Assembly (NCBI RefSeq): GCF_000758545.1
Contig: NZ_CP009279.1
Location: forward strand, 5,952,001 to 6,016,000
Length of the DNA: 64,000 nucleotides
Direction: 5' to 3'
From: Paenibacillus sp. FSL H7-0737
GTDB lineage: Bacteria; Bacillota; Bacilli; Paenibacillales; Paenibacillaceae
Below, piece after piece: positions 48,088 to 55,954 of this stretch. Every line of letters starts with the position of its first letter. The stretch's first letter is position 1. The notes beneath the pieces are model-generated. The model saw only the letters and a list, made by a program, of their open reading frames with translations. It did no database searches and was not told the DNA's origin. A program made the translations under genes and the position numbers.

Positions 48088-48831
48088 TTATTTCCCAGGT
48101 ATAGCAACCCGGAAGATCCTCTCCAAATATAAGGCGATATAAATTTTCATAATGACGTCATCCAACGATTCGTTAATAAAGAAATGATTACCCGGAAAAA
48201 TACTGGTGCGGCACTGTCCCGTAGTTGTCTCCCCCCAGGATTGAAGGTCTTCAAGTGTAACCTGGACATCCCTTTTTCCTCCGAATGCACTGATGTTGGC
48301 TGAAAATTTGGGTCGGTCTAATCTAGGTTGATACGTCTCGACTAATTTAAAATCGGCTCGTAGAATCGGGAGAAATAACTCGCGAAGCTCTGTATGCTCC
48401 AACGCCTGTCTAGTGGTCCCCCCGTAGTTGAGCACTTCCTGTACAAACTCCTCATCAGATAGCATATGAAAGTTATGATTAGGCGAGGGGATAAAAGGAG
48501 ATCTTCTACCTGAGAAAAAAATATGCTCCGGCCCCGGCAGCCCCTTCTCTTGCAGCTTGTGACATAATTCAAACGCGATCAGACTGCCCATACTATGCCC
48601 AAATATCGCATAGGGCTCATACAACTCAGAGCTGATACTCTGATACAAATCTTCAACGGCTTCTTCCATATTTTCATAAAAAGGAAGATTCGACTTGCGA
48701 CCTCTTCCGGCTAGTTCTAGCGGAATAAAATCCATATCATTCTTATCCGGTATCCGCTTCTTCCAGCGTTCATAAGTGACTGCAGAACCGCCCGCATATG
48801 GAATACAGAACACTTTTATATGATTCATCAT
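48088..48831 (-). CDS. Type II thioesterase (SrfAD-like)
   Basis: This 247-residue alpha/beta-hydrolase matches external thioesterases that remove misprimed or stalled groups from carrier domains. It has IPYAGGSAVTY near the N-terminus, the nucleophile Ser80 in FGHSMGS, and the catalytic His in FPGNHFFINES near the C-terminus. No integrated thioesterase exists on any module, so it may also take part in final release; that is inference. Its start overlaps the stop of the phosphopantetheinyl transferase gene by one base (TAATG), giving translational coupling. The first NRPS gene begins 17 bases downstream of its stop. Confidence 0.93.
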   Translation of the reverse strand: MMNHIKVFCIPYAGGSAVTYERWKKRIPDKNDMDFIPLELAGRGRKSNLPFYENMEEAVEDLYQSISSELYEPYAIFGHSMGSLIAFELCHKLQEKGLPGPEHIFFSGRRSPFIPSPNHNFHMLSDEEFVQEVLNYGGTTRQALEHTELRELFLPILRADFKLVETYQPRLDRPKFSANISAFGGKRDVQVTLEDLQSWGETTTGQCRTSIFPGNHFFINESLDDVIMKIYIALYLERIFRVAIPGK

Positions 48832-49526
48832 TACGCCAACTCCAACTTAGGATAGTAAAAATCATTTAAACTCCACAACTTCAACTGCCCTGGTATGCTC
48901 TTGGGATGGCAGCAAACAGCACATTGATAACCAGTTATGTCATTAAAGGTCTCAAAAGCCCAATCTTCCAGTAAATGATTCTGTATGTAACATTTGAACC
49001 TGCTTTCTTCCTGACTTTTTTGAATAGAAAAGGATTGTAAAGGGATCGACATCCCCTTCCCCAAAGCCTTGATATAGCTCTCCTTCAAGGTCCATAGCTC
49101 GTAGAAGCGATTAGGATATTCATGCGAATCTGCTGCCAGATAAACTTTCTCTTCTTCCGTGAAGCATAGATCTCCAATAGCGGGAGGTAAGGAATGACAT
49201 TGTTCAATATCCGTTCCGATCGGCTGCTCGTCGAGAGCACATGTGACCCAATCACCGGAGTGACTAATGTTAAAATGAATGTTCAGTCCGCTAACCTCTG
49301 GCTTACCATAAGGGTTTTCCTGGAACTGGATGCGTCTAACCGGCTGTCCAATTCTGTCGGCAATCACTGTTTTGGCAAGGAAAATACCTGCAAGCGAACG
49401 CTCCGCATCTTCCCTTCTATAGAAGCTAGAAATCCGTTTGCGCATACCAGCATCAGTTGAAAGCAAAAGATGTAGATATTGCTGTTCCGGAATGCCACCT
49501 TCTATGTGTAAAGCGTGCAATTCCAT
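48831..49526 (-). CDS. Sfp-type 4'-phosphopantetheinyl transferase
   Basis: This 231-residue enzyme converts apo-PCP and ACP domains to the active holo form using coenzyme A. The diagnostic motifs are present: FNISHSGDWV, the Mg-binding IGTDIEQ and FTEEEKVYL followed by FYELWTLKESYIKALGKG. The length equals that of Sfp. I chose the ATG at 49526 over the in-frame GTG at 49535 because AAAGGA is correctly spaced only for the ATG. It is the first gene of the biosynthetic operon, with the candidate promoter just upstream, so carrier activation is co-expressed with the assembly line. Confidence 0.93.
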   Translation of the reverse strand: MELHALHIEGGIPEQQYLHLLLSTDAGMRKRISSFYRREDAERSLAGIFLAKTVIADRIGQPVRRIQFQENPYGKPEVSGLNIHFNISHSGDWVTCALDEQPIGTDIEQCHSLPPAIGDLCFTEEEKVYLAADSHEYPNRFYELWTLKESYIKALGKGMSIPLQSFSIQKSQEESRFKCYIQNHLLEDWAFETFNDITGYQCAVCCHPKSIPGQLKLWSLNDFYYPKLELA

Positions 49527-49586
49527 ATCACTCACATCCTTTTCTGAAAATCATCCTATAGCCGAGTTTGTTTCTTTCTTAAGTCA

Positions 49587-49706
49587 ATCTTACAACAGCC
49601 TATCAGACCTTTCACCGAAAACCACCCCTGGTTTAACCACAAACCTTTTGCGCTTTTACGAGCCAAGTACCGCAATTATGTTGGTTCATAAATTGTCCAG
49701 TTGCGT
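49587..49706 (-). promoter_or_regulatory. Candidate promoter of the NRPS/PKS operon with ComA-like half-sites
   Basis: On the minus strand, GTGAAA (49610-49615) and TAAGAT (49587-49592), 17 bases apart, form a modest sigma-A promoter about 60 bases before the first gene. Upstream lie CCGCAA (plus 49670-49675), TTGCGT (49701-49706) and TTGCGC (49648-49653). These are the same half-sites, flanked by similar bases (CCACGCAA on the minus strand), as upstream of comX. The weak -35 would fit activator-dependent transcription. ComA binding is inferred. Confidence 0.4.
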
Positions 49707-49721
49707 GGTCCAGTTACCCAT

Positions 49722-49751
49722 AAGAAAAGACCCGCATTCTACCCGCGGATC
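49722..49751 (-). terminator. Terminator after the CcdC-like gene
   Basis: GATCCGC/GCGGGTC on the minus strand (one G-U pair, nine-base loop) is followed by TTTTCTT. It lies 20 bases after the CcdC-like stop codon and isolates the NRPS/PKS promoter from upstream reading. Confidence 0.6.
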
Positions 49752-49771
49752 CTTTGTTAAAACAAGTATCG

Positions 49772-50245
49772 TTATTCCATCGAAACGTCTGATTTAATCA
49801 TCTTTTTAAACTTCAGATAACTGGCTAGTCTCCATGGAATGATGTAGGACGACGCGACGATAAACAGCAGCACAGCCATATTTTGCGGTTCAATCTGGAG
49901 AAGATAACTTCTGAGAATAACACGCAAGATCAAGATCCCTACGAAAAAGTAGAGAAAACCTATGTTCCTCTTGGTGTAAATTCGGCCATCCCTTTTCTCA
50001 TAAGCCGTTGTAATAATCAGCGGAACCGAGAAAGCTAATCCTACAAGTATAGCCAGCAGTGTTTCATTCTGTTGAAGATGTACCTGACCGTTTAGCAGCA
50101 GCAGTAGGCCAGGGCTTAAGAATAGAATCGGCAGCATAATCCTAAACGCTCTTTTTCCCATAGGCCTATGTTCCGACATTAGTCTTCTCAGCACAATAAT
50201 TGCAGCGACACCCAGCATAATGCTTAACATAAAGTTACTATTCAT
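49772..50245 (-). CDS. CcdC-like (DUF1453) membrane protein
   Basis: This 157-residue membrane protein with four or five helices resembles the CcdC/DUF1453 family in its pattern: MGKRAFRIMLPILFLSPGLLLL followed by a polar segment YEKRDGRIYTKRN and more helices. CcdC lies next to cytochrome c biogenesis genes in Bacillus but its reaction is not known, and no such partners are present here. I chose the ATG at 50245, which has GGAAGGAG upstream, over the frame start at 50278. A ComA-box-like palindrome (50325-50342) lies upstream, so it could belong to the same regulon as the NRPS operon. Confidence 0.65.
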   Translation of the reverse strand: MNSNFMLSIMLGVAAIIVLRRLMSEHRPMGKRAFRIMLPILFLSPGLLLLLNGQVHLQQNETLLAILVGLAFSVPLIITTAYEKRDGRIYTKRNIGFLYFFVGILILRVILRSYLLQIEPQNMAVLLFIVASSYIIPWRLASYLKFKKMIKSDVSME

Positions 50246-50324
50246 TTTGCAAAGCTCCTTCCACGTAATATGCATCACTGGAATAAAGTGTATCTTATTA
50301 TTTATAGCTTTACACCGAAAATCA

Positions 50325-50342
50325 TTGTGGTAAAAACCGCAA
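50325..50342. promoter_or_regulatory. ComA-box-like inverted repeat upstream of the CcdC-like gene
   Basis: TTGTGG (50325-50330) and CCGCAA (50337-50342) are arranged as in the ComA box TTGCGG-N4-CCGCAA, but with one mismatch and a six-base gap. It is the best-ordered ComA-like palindrome of the three candidate sites in the window. Confidence 0.35.
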
Positions 50343-50362
50343 ATTTTAAGCTTGTGACCAGC

Positions 50363-50388
50363 AAAAAAAGGGATGCCCCAGCATCCCT
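50363..50388 (-). terminator. Orphan minus-strand terminator hairpin
   Basis: The perfect 8-bp stem AGGGATGC/GCATCCCT with loop CCCA is followed by seven T residues on the minus strand. No recognised minus-strand gene ends here; see the finding on the C8 tract at 50363-50485. Confidence 0.7.
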
Positions 50389-50537
50389 AGAGGAAGGGGT
50401 CTAAGCGGTAGAAGCACCGAAAGCGGCCATTGGCATCTGCCAACGTTCTAATGCAATCGAAGCCCCCCCCTGTCAAGGTCTGGCATAAAATTCAAACTAC
50501 CTTCTCATACTATGGGGAGAATATGGAGGTGAATGTC

Positions 50538-50708
50538 ATGCCAAAAAATAACGCCAGTCCCAAAGGTGAACCAGGCAAACATCAACCAAGTAAGAAAAAC
50601 AATGCACAGAATAACAATAACTTTAATGAAGCGGCTCAGATGGTAAACATCGATAAAGCTGCCGATTATGTTCCCAGCTTAAACGGTGTTTCCAAAACCG
50701 ACGTCTAA
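50538..50708 (+). CDS. Small Asn/Lys-rich protein of unknown function (56 residues)
   Basis: This is one of only two supported plus-strand genes. The ATG at 50538 has GGAGG eight bases upstream; the open frame extends further but has no start signal. The 56-residue product is hydrophilic and disordered-looking, rich in Asn, Lys and Pro in its first half (MPKNNASPKGEPGKHQPSKK), with a short helical stretch EAAQMVNIDKAADYV. It has no Cys, no membrane segment and no signal peptide. The composition recalls small spore-associated proteins, but I do not recognise a family. A bidirectional terminator follows. Confidence 0.6.
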   Translation: MPKNNASPKGEPGKHQPSKKNNAQNNNNFNEAAQMVNIDKAADYVPSLNGVSKTDV

Positions 50709-50722
50709 ACCGCACTGTTAAA

Positions 50723-50760
50723 CAAAAAAACACTCCTCAGAATATTCTGAAGGAGTGTTT
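50723..50760. terminator. Bidirectional terminator between convergent genes
   Basis: AACACTCCT/AGGAGTGTT encloses CAGAAT/ATTCTG with one extra A. A runs precede and T residues follow it, so it can serve both the plus-strand small gene and the minus-strand DHFR-like gene. Confidence 0.8.
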
Positions 50761-50771
50761 CATTTCAAAGA

Positions 50772-51362
50772 TTATATGCGATACGTTAAGCCTACCACAC
50801 CGTTACTGTAAGCTTTTGAGTCCACAAGATGAAGTGGGACATGATTCGTGATCTCGTCAAAAAGACGCATTCCAGAGCCAACGACAACGGGACAGATATT
50901 AAGCCTAAGCTCATCTAACAATCCATTTTGTAATAGGGATCTGACTAATTTCGGACTACCAGGGATCTGAATGTTCTTTCCAGGCTGTTGCTTTAGCTTC
51001 ATTATTTCCTCGAAGAGCTTGCCCTTGATCAGGCTCGCAGGTTGCCATTCGAGCATGTCCTCCGTAATCGTACTGGAGACCAGATATTTGTCAGAATGGT
51101 TCAGGAATCTTGCCATGGGTAGATCGTCACTCTGATGCTGCCAGAACTGGGCTAACATCTTGTAAGTACGTGTTCCAAGCAATACAGTATCCGCCTGTGC
51201 AACACCCGCAGCAATCGTCTCATTCATTTCATTACTCCCCCACTTCTTAGGTGAGGCTTCAAGCGAGTTTACCACTCCATCCAGCGACATGAATAAACCT
51301 GCCACAATCTTTCTAGATGAATTTTCTGCATCTTGTTCATGATGATCTACAGGCACACTCAT
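50772..51362 (-). CDS. Dihydrofolate reductase/RibD C-terminal-like protein
   Basis: This 196-residue protein matches the RibD-C/DHFR-like family often annotated as 'dihydrofolate reductase family protein' (YyaP type). Evidence is KIVAGLFMSLDGVVNS at the start of the fold, ADTVLLGTRTYKML, IQIPGSPKLVRSLLQNGLLDELRLNICPVVVGSGMRLF and a C-terminal beta strand. Members bind NADPH, but the substrate is generally unknown. The frame opens at 51416; AAGGAG stands just before the ATG at 51362 (only two bases away) and suits an in-frame GTG two codons later equally well, so the start is uncertain by a few codons. Confidence 0.8.
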   Translation of the reverse strand: MSVPVDHHEQDAENSSRKIVAGLFMSLDGVVNSLEASPKKWGSNEMNETIAAGVAQADTVLLGTRTYKMLAQFWQHQSDDLPMARFLNHSDKYLVSSTITEDMLEWQPASLIKGKLFEEIMKLKQQPGKNIQIPGSPKLVRSLLQNGLLDELRLNICPVVVGSGMRLFDEITNHVPLHLVDSKAYSNGVVGLTYRI

Positions 51363-51422
51363 CGCTCCTTGTACCAGAAATGAATACATAACATTCGATC
51401 CGCAATATGAGGACATGCTTGA

Positions 51423-52421
51423 TTATTTCAAGTTTTCTAACTCGACGGTCACTTTTTCAATCAGATTCACGAAGGAGGCCAGTTCTTGAGAGCCCTTCAC
51501 TTGATCTCTAGAATACATGGAATTGTGTTCCGATTCTTTTTTCACCTTGGACAGTGTGGAGTTGATATTATTCAGCTTCTCATCAATCGTTCCGATTGAA
51601 TCTTTAGAGCGACGAGCTAACTTGCGTACTTCATTCGCGACGACTTCAAAGCCTCTACCGTACTCCCCTGCTCTTGCCGCTTCAATGGCTGCGTTTAAGC
51701 CCAAAAGATGTGTATGATCAGCAACCTCCCTAATCATTGTACCCACTTGATGAATAGACTCTACCTCTTTGTCAAGATATAACACAGTTTGATGTGTTTT
51801 CTCTTGATAATCAGCATTCTTACTAGCTAATTCCTCGATGGATTCACTGCTATCTTTCAGTTGAACCATTAAGGATACTAATTCTTGAACCGCAGAACTA
51901 ACACCTGTAAGCAAGTGGTTTTGCTTTTCTAATAAATTTTCTATTTTTGCTTTTTCATCGACTTCGTAGGCTTCCAGAACCAACTGTGAATCCAGATTAA
52001 ACATCTTGGTTAATGCATGAATGACGGGTTTCCAATCAGTCGGTAATATCCGTTCAAAATAAGCTGTAGCGAGATCCAAATATAATATGTAAGTGCCCAA
52101 ATACCAATTTGTTGTCAGACCAATACGCGAGTGAATTTTACCTATAAGCAGTCGTCTTTCAATAAATGCTTCATCAATCACACCCGATGCCATGGATAAA
52201 AAATACCACTGCTGCGTTTCCTTCAATCGATCAAGCGTACTGTGCTGTTCAATGATGTGGAGTAGCTCAGGTTCCTCTATCATCTGCTTATACAATTCAT
52301 CTACAAGGGAGCTTACGATTTGCTTGAATTCTTTCTCCTTACTTTTCAATACATTTAAATCAGCCTCAGTAATCCCAATATAGCTAACTTGCTGTTGTCG
52401 CTCTGAACTAAGATTGATCAT
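51423..52421 (-). CDS. HemAT-like globin-coupled chemotaxis sensor (short form)
   Basis: This 332-residue soluble sensor joins a heme-binding globin-coupled domain (about 10-165) to a chemoreceptor signalling domain. The proximal heme ligand is predicted to be His97 in GKIHSRIGLTTNWYLG, the pattern of B. subtilis HemAT. The signalling tip contains HLLGLNAAIEAARAGEYGRGFEVVANEVRKLARRS. HemAT of B. subtilis is about 430 residues; here the C-terminal part after the tip is shorter. No membrane helix is present. It would report oxygen to CheA/CheW, or act in a non-chemotactic way given the short coil. It is transcribed alone and is unrelated to the cluster. Confidence 0.88.
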   Translation of the reverse strand: MINLSSERQQQVSYIGITEADLNVLKSKEKEFKQIVSSLVDELYKQMIEEPELLHIIEQHSTLDRLKETQQWYFLSMASGVIDEAFIERRLLIGKIHSRIGLTTNWYLGTYILYLDLATAYFERILPTDWKPVIHALTKMFNLDSQLVLEAYEVDEKAKIENLLEKQNHLLTGVSSAVQELVSLMVQLKDSSESIEELASKNADYQEKTHQTVLYLDKEVESIHQVGTMIREVADHTHLLGLNAAIEAARAGEYGRGFEVVANEVRKLARRSKDSIGTIDEKLNNINSTLSKVKKESEHNSMYSRDQVKGSQELASFVNLIEKVTVELENLK

Positions 52422-52608
52422 AATTTGGTCAACTTCCCTCTCATTCTGTTTATATAATGATCATCGCATCTTCCATGCCATCCCCTATGGCATCTATTTA
52501 TCTTGATAATGAAGGTATTATTTTTATAAATTTTAACACTTTATTTACTTAAATAGTTTATTAATTTTACAAACTTTGAATTTCGTAGCATTATTCTTAG
52601 ATCACACT

Positions 52609-52642
52609 AAAAAGAGGAGCTCCTATAAAGGAAGCCCCTCTT
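52609..52642 (-). terminator. Terminator after the siroheme-reductase-like gene
   Basis: AAGAGG/CCTCTT with an inner TCCT/AGGA stem is followed by five T residues on the minus strand, 18 bases after the stop codon at 52660. Confidence 0.7.
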
Positions 52643-52659
52643 AAAATTAAAACCTTATC

Positions 52660-53283
52660 CTACACAGCAACAACTTGTTGCAGCAATTCTATCGTCACCC
52701 GGTCAATGAACTTTCTGAATTTCTCTTTCCCTTTGGCGTTGGCCTTATAGTAGTTAATCAATGACAGAATCACTGGAATAAGTTGATCTTCACTTAGCCC
52801 TGATCTAAGGGATTGAGCGATTGAAGTCTTAAGCCCTTTTGGTTCTCCACCCACAAAAATCTCATAGGTATTACGCATTTTCACAACGCTAATGTCTTTC
52901 AACAGAGGCTCGCTGGTTCCGAGTGCACAGCCCGCATAACCAATCTTCAGTGGCATAGGTGTTTCAATCCCTGCGATGGACTGATTTAATTTCTGTGCAA
53001 CTGCCAGACCTGCTTCCTCAGCCCCTTTACAAAAATTACAAGCAATCAGGCTTTTCGTGACAAAACCCGCTGAATATACTTCTAATCCTATACGCTCAAG
53101 TTGCTCCACAATCACTTCACGTTGTTCAAGAGGCACCTCCAAATAAAGCTGTTTAAAAGATGTCATTTCAATTTTTGCATTCGTTCCTAGAATTGCTCCT
53201 ATTGTAGCAAGCTGCTCTGGTGTAAACAGGCTTCCCCCCACTTGAATTGGAGGTGCAACTGCGATTTTTGTGATCTCTCCCAT
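52660..53283 (-). CDS. Nitrite/sulfite reductase-like ferredoxin half-domain protein
   Basis: This 207-residue protein is a miniature relative of siroheme nitrite/sulfite reductases. It has an N-terminal ferredoxin-like half-domain (about 1-65) and an iron-sulfur region with CNFCKGAEEAG (about 82-92) and GYAGCALGTSEP (about 116-127). Full reductases have two such repeats and C-x5-C plus C-x3-C cluster ligands; only three Cys are visible here, so a complete 4Fe-4S/siroheme centre is doubtful. Related short proteins occur next to metal-handling genes in Firmicutes. It follows copA by 32 bases and is probably co-transcribed from the CsoR-controlled promoter. No reaction can be assigned. Confidence 0.7.
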   Translation of the reverse strand: MGEITKIAVAPPIQVGGSLFTPEQLATIGAILGTNAKIEMTSFKQLYLEVPLEQREVIVEQLERIGLEVYSAGFVTKSLIACNFCKGAEEAGLAVAQKLNQSIAGIETPMPLKIGYAGCALGTSEPLLKDISVVKMRNTYEIFVGGEPKGLKTSIAQSLRSGLSEDQLIPVILSLINYYKANAKGKEKFRKFIDRVTIELLQQVVAV

Positions 53284-53315
53284 ATCCTTATCTCCGTCCT
53301 CATTCCTCTAGTGAT

Positions 53316-55748
53316 TTAGTTACGGATCTTCACACGTTGCAGACGAAGTGCATTAAGAACAACGGAAACCGAACTGAGAGCCATTGCCGCACCCGCTACC
53401 CACGGAGCCAAGAAACCAAGTGCTGCAATCGGAATGCCAAGTGAGTTGTAGCCAAGTGCCCAGAATAGATTTTGTTTAATATTAGTCATTGTTTTACGAC
53501 TCATGTAGATAGCGTCGGGAATACTGGATAGATCGCCTCGCATTAAAGTAACATCCGCAGCTTCCATAGCCACGTCCGTACCGGTACCAATGGCCATCCC
53601 AATATCTGCAGTTGCGAGAGCTGGAGCATCATTAATACCATCGCCAACCATGGCTACTATCTTGCCTTGCGCTTGTAATTTTTTCACTTCCTCCGCTTTT
53701 CCTTCTGGAAGCACTTCAGCGCGTACATGGTCAATGCCAACTTGAGCTGCGATCGCCTTTGCCGTACGTTCGTTATCTCCGGTAATCATGATGACCTGGA
53801 TTCCCATTCCTTTCAAGCGACTGACAGCAGCCTGAGAGGTTTCTTTAATGGTGTCCGCAACAGCTACCATACCCACGTACCCTTTATTTATAGCCACAAG
53901 CATTGCTGTTTTACCGGATTCTTCTAAAGTAGACATGATGTTATAAGCATGACTTGCCTCTACACCGTATTTGTCCATGAGACGCCGAGTACCAATTAAC
54001 AGCTCTTTGCCTTCCACGACAGCCTTGATTCCAAAACCCGGTATGGCTTCAAATGATTCTGTCCCTGGCAATTCAATATTTCTTTCCAAGATACCTGTGA
54101 CAATAGCTTCTGCAAGTGGATGCTCTGAATTCTTCTCAGCTGCACCCACCAGTCTAAGAAATTCTGTCTCGTTGCCTTCAACCAAAATATCGGTAAGCTC
54201 AGGTTTGCCCTTTGTTACTGTACCTGTTTTATCCAAGATAATCGTATCAATTTTATGTGTTTGCTCTAAATGCTCCCCGCCTTTGAACAGGATTCCCAGT
54301 TCAGCTGCACGTCCGGAACCAGCCATAATGGAGGTTGGCGTAGCCAGACCCAAAGCACAAGGGCAAGCGATAACCAGAATGGCGATTGCTTTTTCCAAAG
54401 CTCCTGCAAAATCACCCGGTGTTACGATAAAGTACCACACTAAGAATGCAATAACGGCAATCCCAACAACGATTGGAACGAAGATACCGGAGATGACATC
54501 AGCGACCCGTTGAATCGGAGCTTTCGAGCCTTGCGCTTCTTCTACCACTTTGATGATCTGCGCAAGAGCAGTTTCCTTACCTACTTTTGTTGCCTTAATT
54601 CGAAGCATGCCGTTTTTATTAATCGTCGCTCCAATGACGGAATCTCCGGCTTTCTTTTCAACAGGGAGGCTTTCTCCGGTCAGCATGGATTCATCTACCG
54701 AAGAGATCCCTTCCAGAACTTCACCATCCACAGGTACTTTATTCCCTGGACGAACAAGTACTATATCACCAGTAATAACTTCCTCTACAGGAATGCTTAA
54801 TTCTTCACCGTCGCGGACAACTAAAGCTGTCTTGGCCTGCAAGCCCATCAAGGATTTAATAGCTTCTGATGTCCGTCCTTTTGCCAAGGATTCGAACAAT
54901 TTACCCATTAGAACCAGCGTAATCAATACTGCACTTGTTTCATAATACATTTCTGGTCCATGATGCGCGCTCCCACCATTGACAGCCCAAACGATTGTTA
55001 AGTACAGGCTGTAAAAAAACGCCGCCGAGGTCCCGAGTGAAACTAGAACATCCATGTTCGCACTGCCGTTACGTAGCGCTTTATAAGCACCGATGTAAAA
55101 TTGTTTTCCGATATAAAATTGAACCGGCGTTGCCAAAATCAATTGGAACCATGGATTCATAAAAAGATCAGGCAGCCATATCCACGAAGTGAAGGAAAAG
55201 TGGCTCACCATCGCCCACAGCAGTGGAAACGATAGAATCGCGGAGATCAGCAGCTTACGCTTTTGCTTGGATAAATCTTGTTGTCGCTGTTCCGCTGGGT
55301 CACCTTGCTCTTGTTTGGGAACAGCCTTGTATCCAAGCTTCTCCACCCGCTTCTGCATGTCAGATACAGAAACTTCAACGGGATTATATTCGACATGTGC
55401 TGTTTCCATCGCAAAGTTCACACTGGCAGTGCTTACGCCAGGTAGCTTATTCAGAGTCTTCTCAATTTTCAATGCACAAGCAGCGCATGTCATACCTACA
55501 AGCTGTAAATCTACAGCTTCTTTAGCTGTGCTGTACCCAAGCTTCTGAATACTTGCTTCCATCTTACTAACGTCCACTATGTTCGGATCATAAGTCACTG
55601 TAGCCCTTTCCATTGCAAAGTTTACGTTGGCTTCACTTACACCTTCTAGTTTATTCAAGCCTTTTTCAATGCGGTTCGCACAAGCAGCACAAGTCATCCC
55701 TGTGATTTGTAATGAAGTTTGCGATTGTCCCGCCGCAGCAGTAGTCAT
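53316..55748 (-). CDS. copA: Copper-exporting P1B-type ATPase CopA
   Basis: This 810-residue membrane ATPase expels Cu(I). Two N-terminal metal-binding domains each carry GMTCAAC (about 17-23 and 84-90). The membrane core has the CPC ion motif in VIACPCALGLATP, the phosphorylated Asp in DKTGTVTKG, the P1B His-Pro in SEHPLAEAIV and the hinge GDGINDAPAL. The length is that of B. subtilis CopA. A CsoR box lies upstream (55814-55836). Unlike the B. subtilis copZA pair, no separate CopZ chaperone gene is present; a Cys-rich four-helix copper protein and a glutaredoxin take the neighbouring places. Confidence 0.96.
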   Translation of the reverse strand: MTTAAAGQSQTSLQITGMTCAACANRIEKGLNKLEGVSEANVNFAMERATVTYDPNIVDVSKMEASIQKLGYSTAKEAVDLQLVGMTCAACALKIEKTLNKLPGVSTASVNFAMETAHVEYNPVEVSVSDMQKRVEKLGYKAVPKQEQGDPAEQRQQDLSKQKRKLLISAILSFPLLWAMVSHFSFTSWIWLPDLFMNPWFQLILATPVQFYIGKQFYIGAYKALRNGSANMDVLVSLGTSAAFFYSLYLTIVWAVNGGSAHHGPEMYYETSAVLITLVLMGKLFESLAKGRTSEAIKSLMGLQAKTALVVRDGEELSIPVEEVITGDIVLVRPGNKVPVDGEVLEGISSVDESMLTGESLPVEKKAGDSVIGATINKNGMLRIKATKVGKETALAQIIKVVEEAQGSKAPIQRVADVISGIFVPIVVGIAVIAFLVWYFIVTPGDFAGALEKAIAILVIACPCALGLATPTSIMAGSGRAAELGILFKGGEHLEQTHKIDTIILDKTGTVTKGKPELTDILVEGNETEFLRLVGAAEKNSEHPLAEAIVTGILERNIELPGTESFEAIPGFGIKAVVEGKELLIGTRRLMDKYGVEASHAYNIMSTLEESGKTAMLVAINKGYVGMVAVADTIKETSQAAVSRLKGMGIQVIMITGDNERTAKAIAAQVGIDHVRAEVLPEGKAEEVKKLQAQGKIVAMVGDGINDAPALATADIGMAIGTGTDVAMEAADVTLMRGDLSSIPDAIYMSRKTMTNIKQNLFWALGYNSLGIPIAALGFLAPWVAGAAMALSSVSVVLNALRLQRVKIRN

Positions 55749-55813
55749 TATATAAACACCTCTTCCACTTTTGTGATGATTTCCATTGTTTGCATCATCC
55801 TCTTCTTGATGTT

Positions 55814-55836
55814 AGTATACCCCCCTACCCTATATT
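55814..55836. promoter_or_regulatory. CsoR operator of copA
   Basis: The sequence AGTATACCCCCCTACCCTAT and the next bases match the CsoR box (G/C core flanked by TATA inverted arms). It is one of four near-identical copies in this island, each upstream of a separate copper gene. Confidence 0.85.
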
Positions 55837-55868
55837 ATGTCAAGCGACAAGCTATACTCTAAATACTT

Positions 55869-55916
55869 AAAAAGGAGTTTTCTCAGTAACAGAAATCCTG
55901 TTTCTGAGAAAACTCC
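55869..55916 (-). terminator. Long hairpin terminator between the four-helix copper protein gene and copA
   Basis: GGAGTTTTCTCAG/CTGAGAAAACTCC (13 bp) encloses AACAG/CTGTT, with five T residues following on the minus strand. It implies that copA is transcribed separately from its own CsoR-controlled promoter. Confidence 0.85.
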
Positions 55917-55954
55917 CTCATGAATCCGTCCTCTCTGAAGAGAGTCCTACTGAG

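Noticed and set aside
49732..49751. CCGCAT/CCGCGG as additional ComA half-sites
   Set aside because: These bases form the stem of the terminator after the CcdC-like gene and do not match the half-site well.
53971..54513. 180-residue plus-strand frame antisense to copA
   Set aside because: copA motifs on the minus strand are complete through this region; the antisense frame has low complexity and no start signal.
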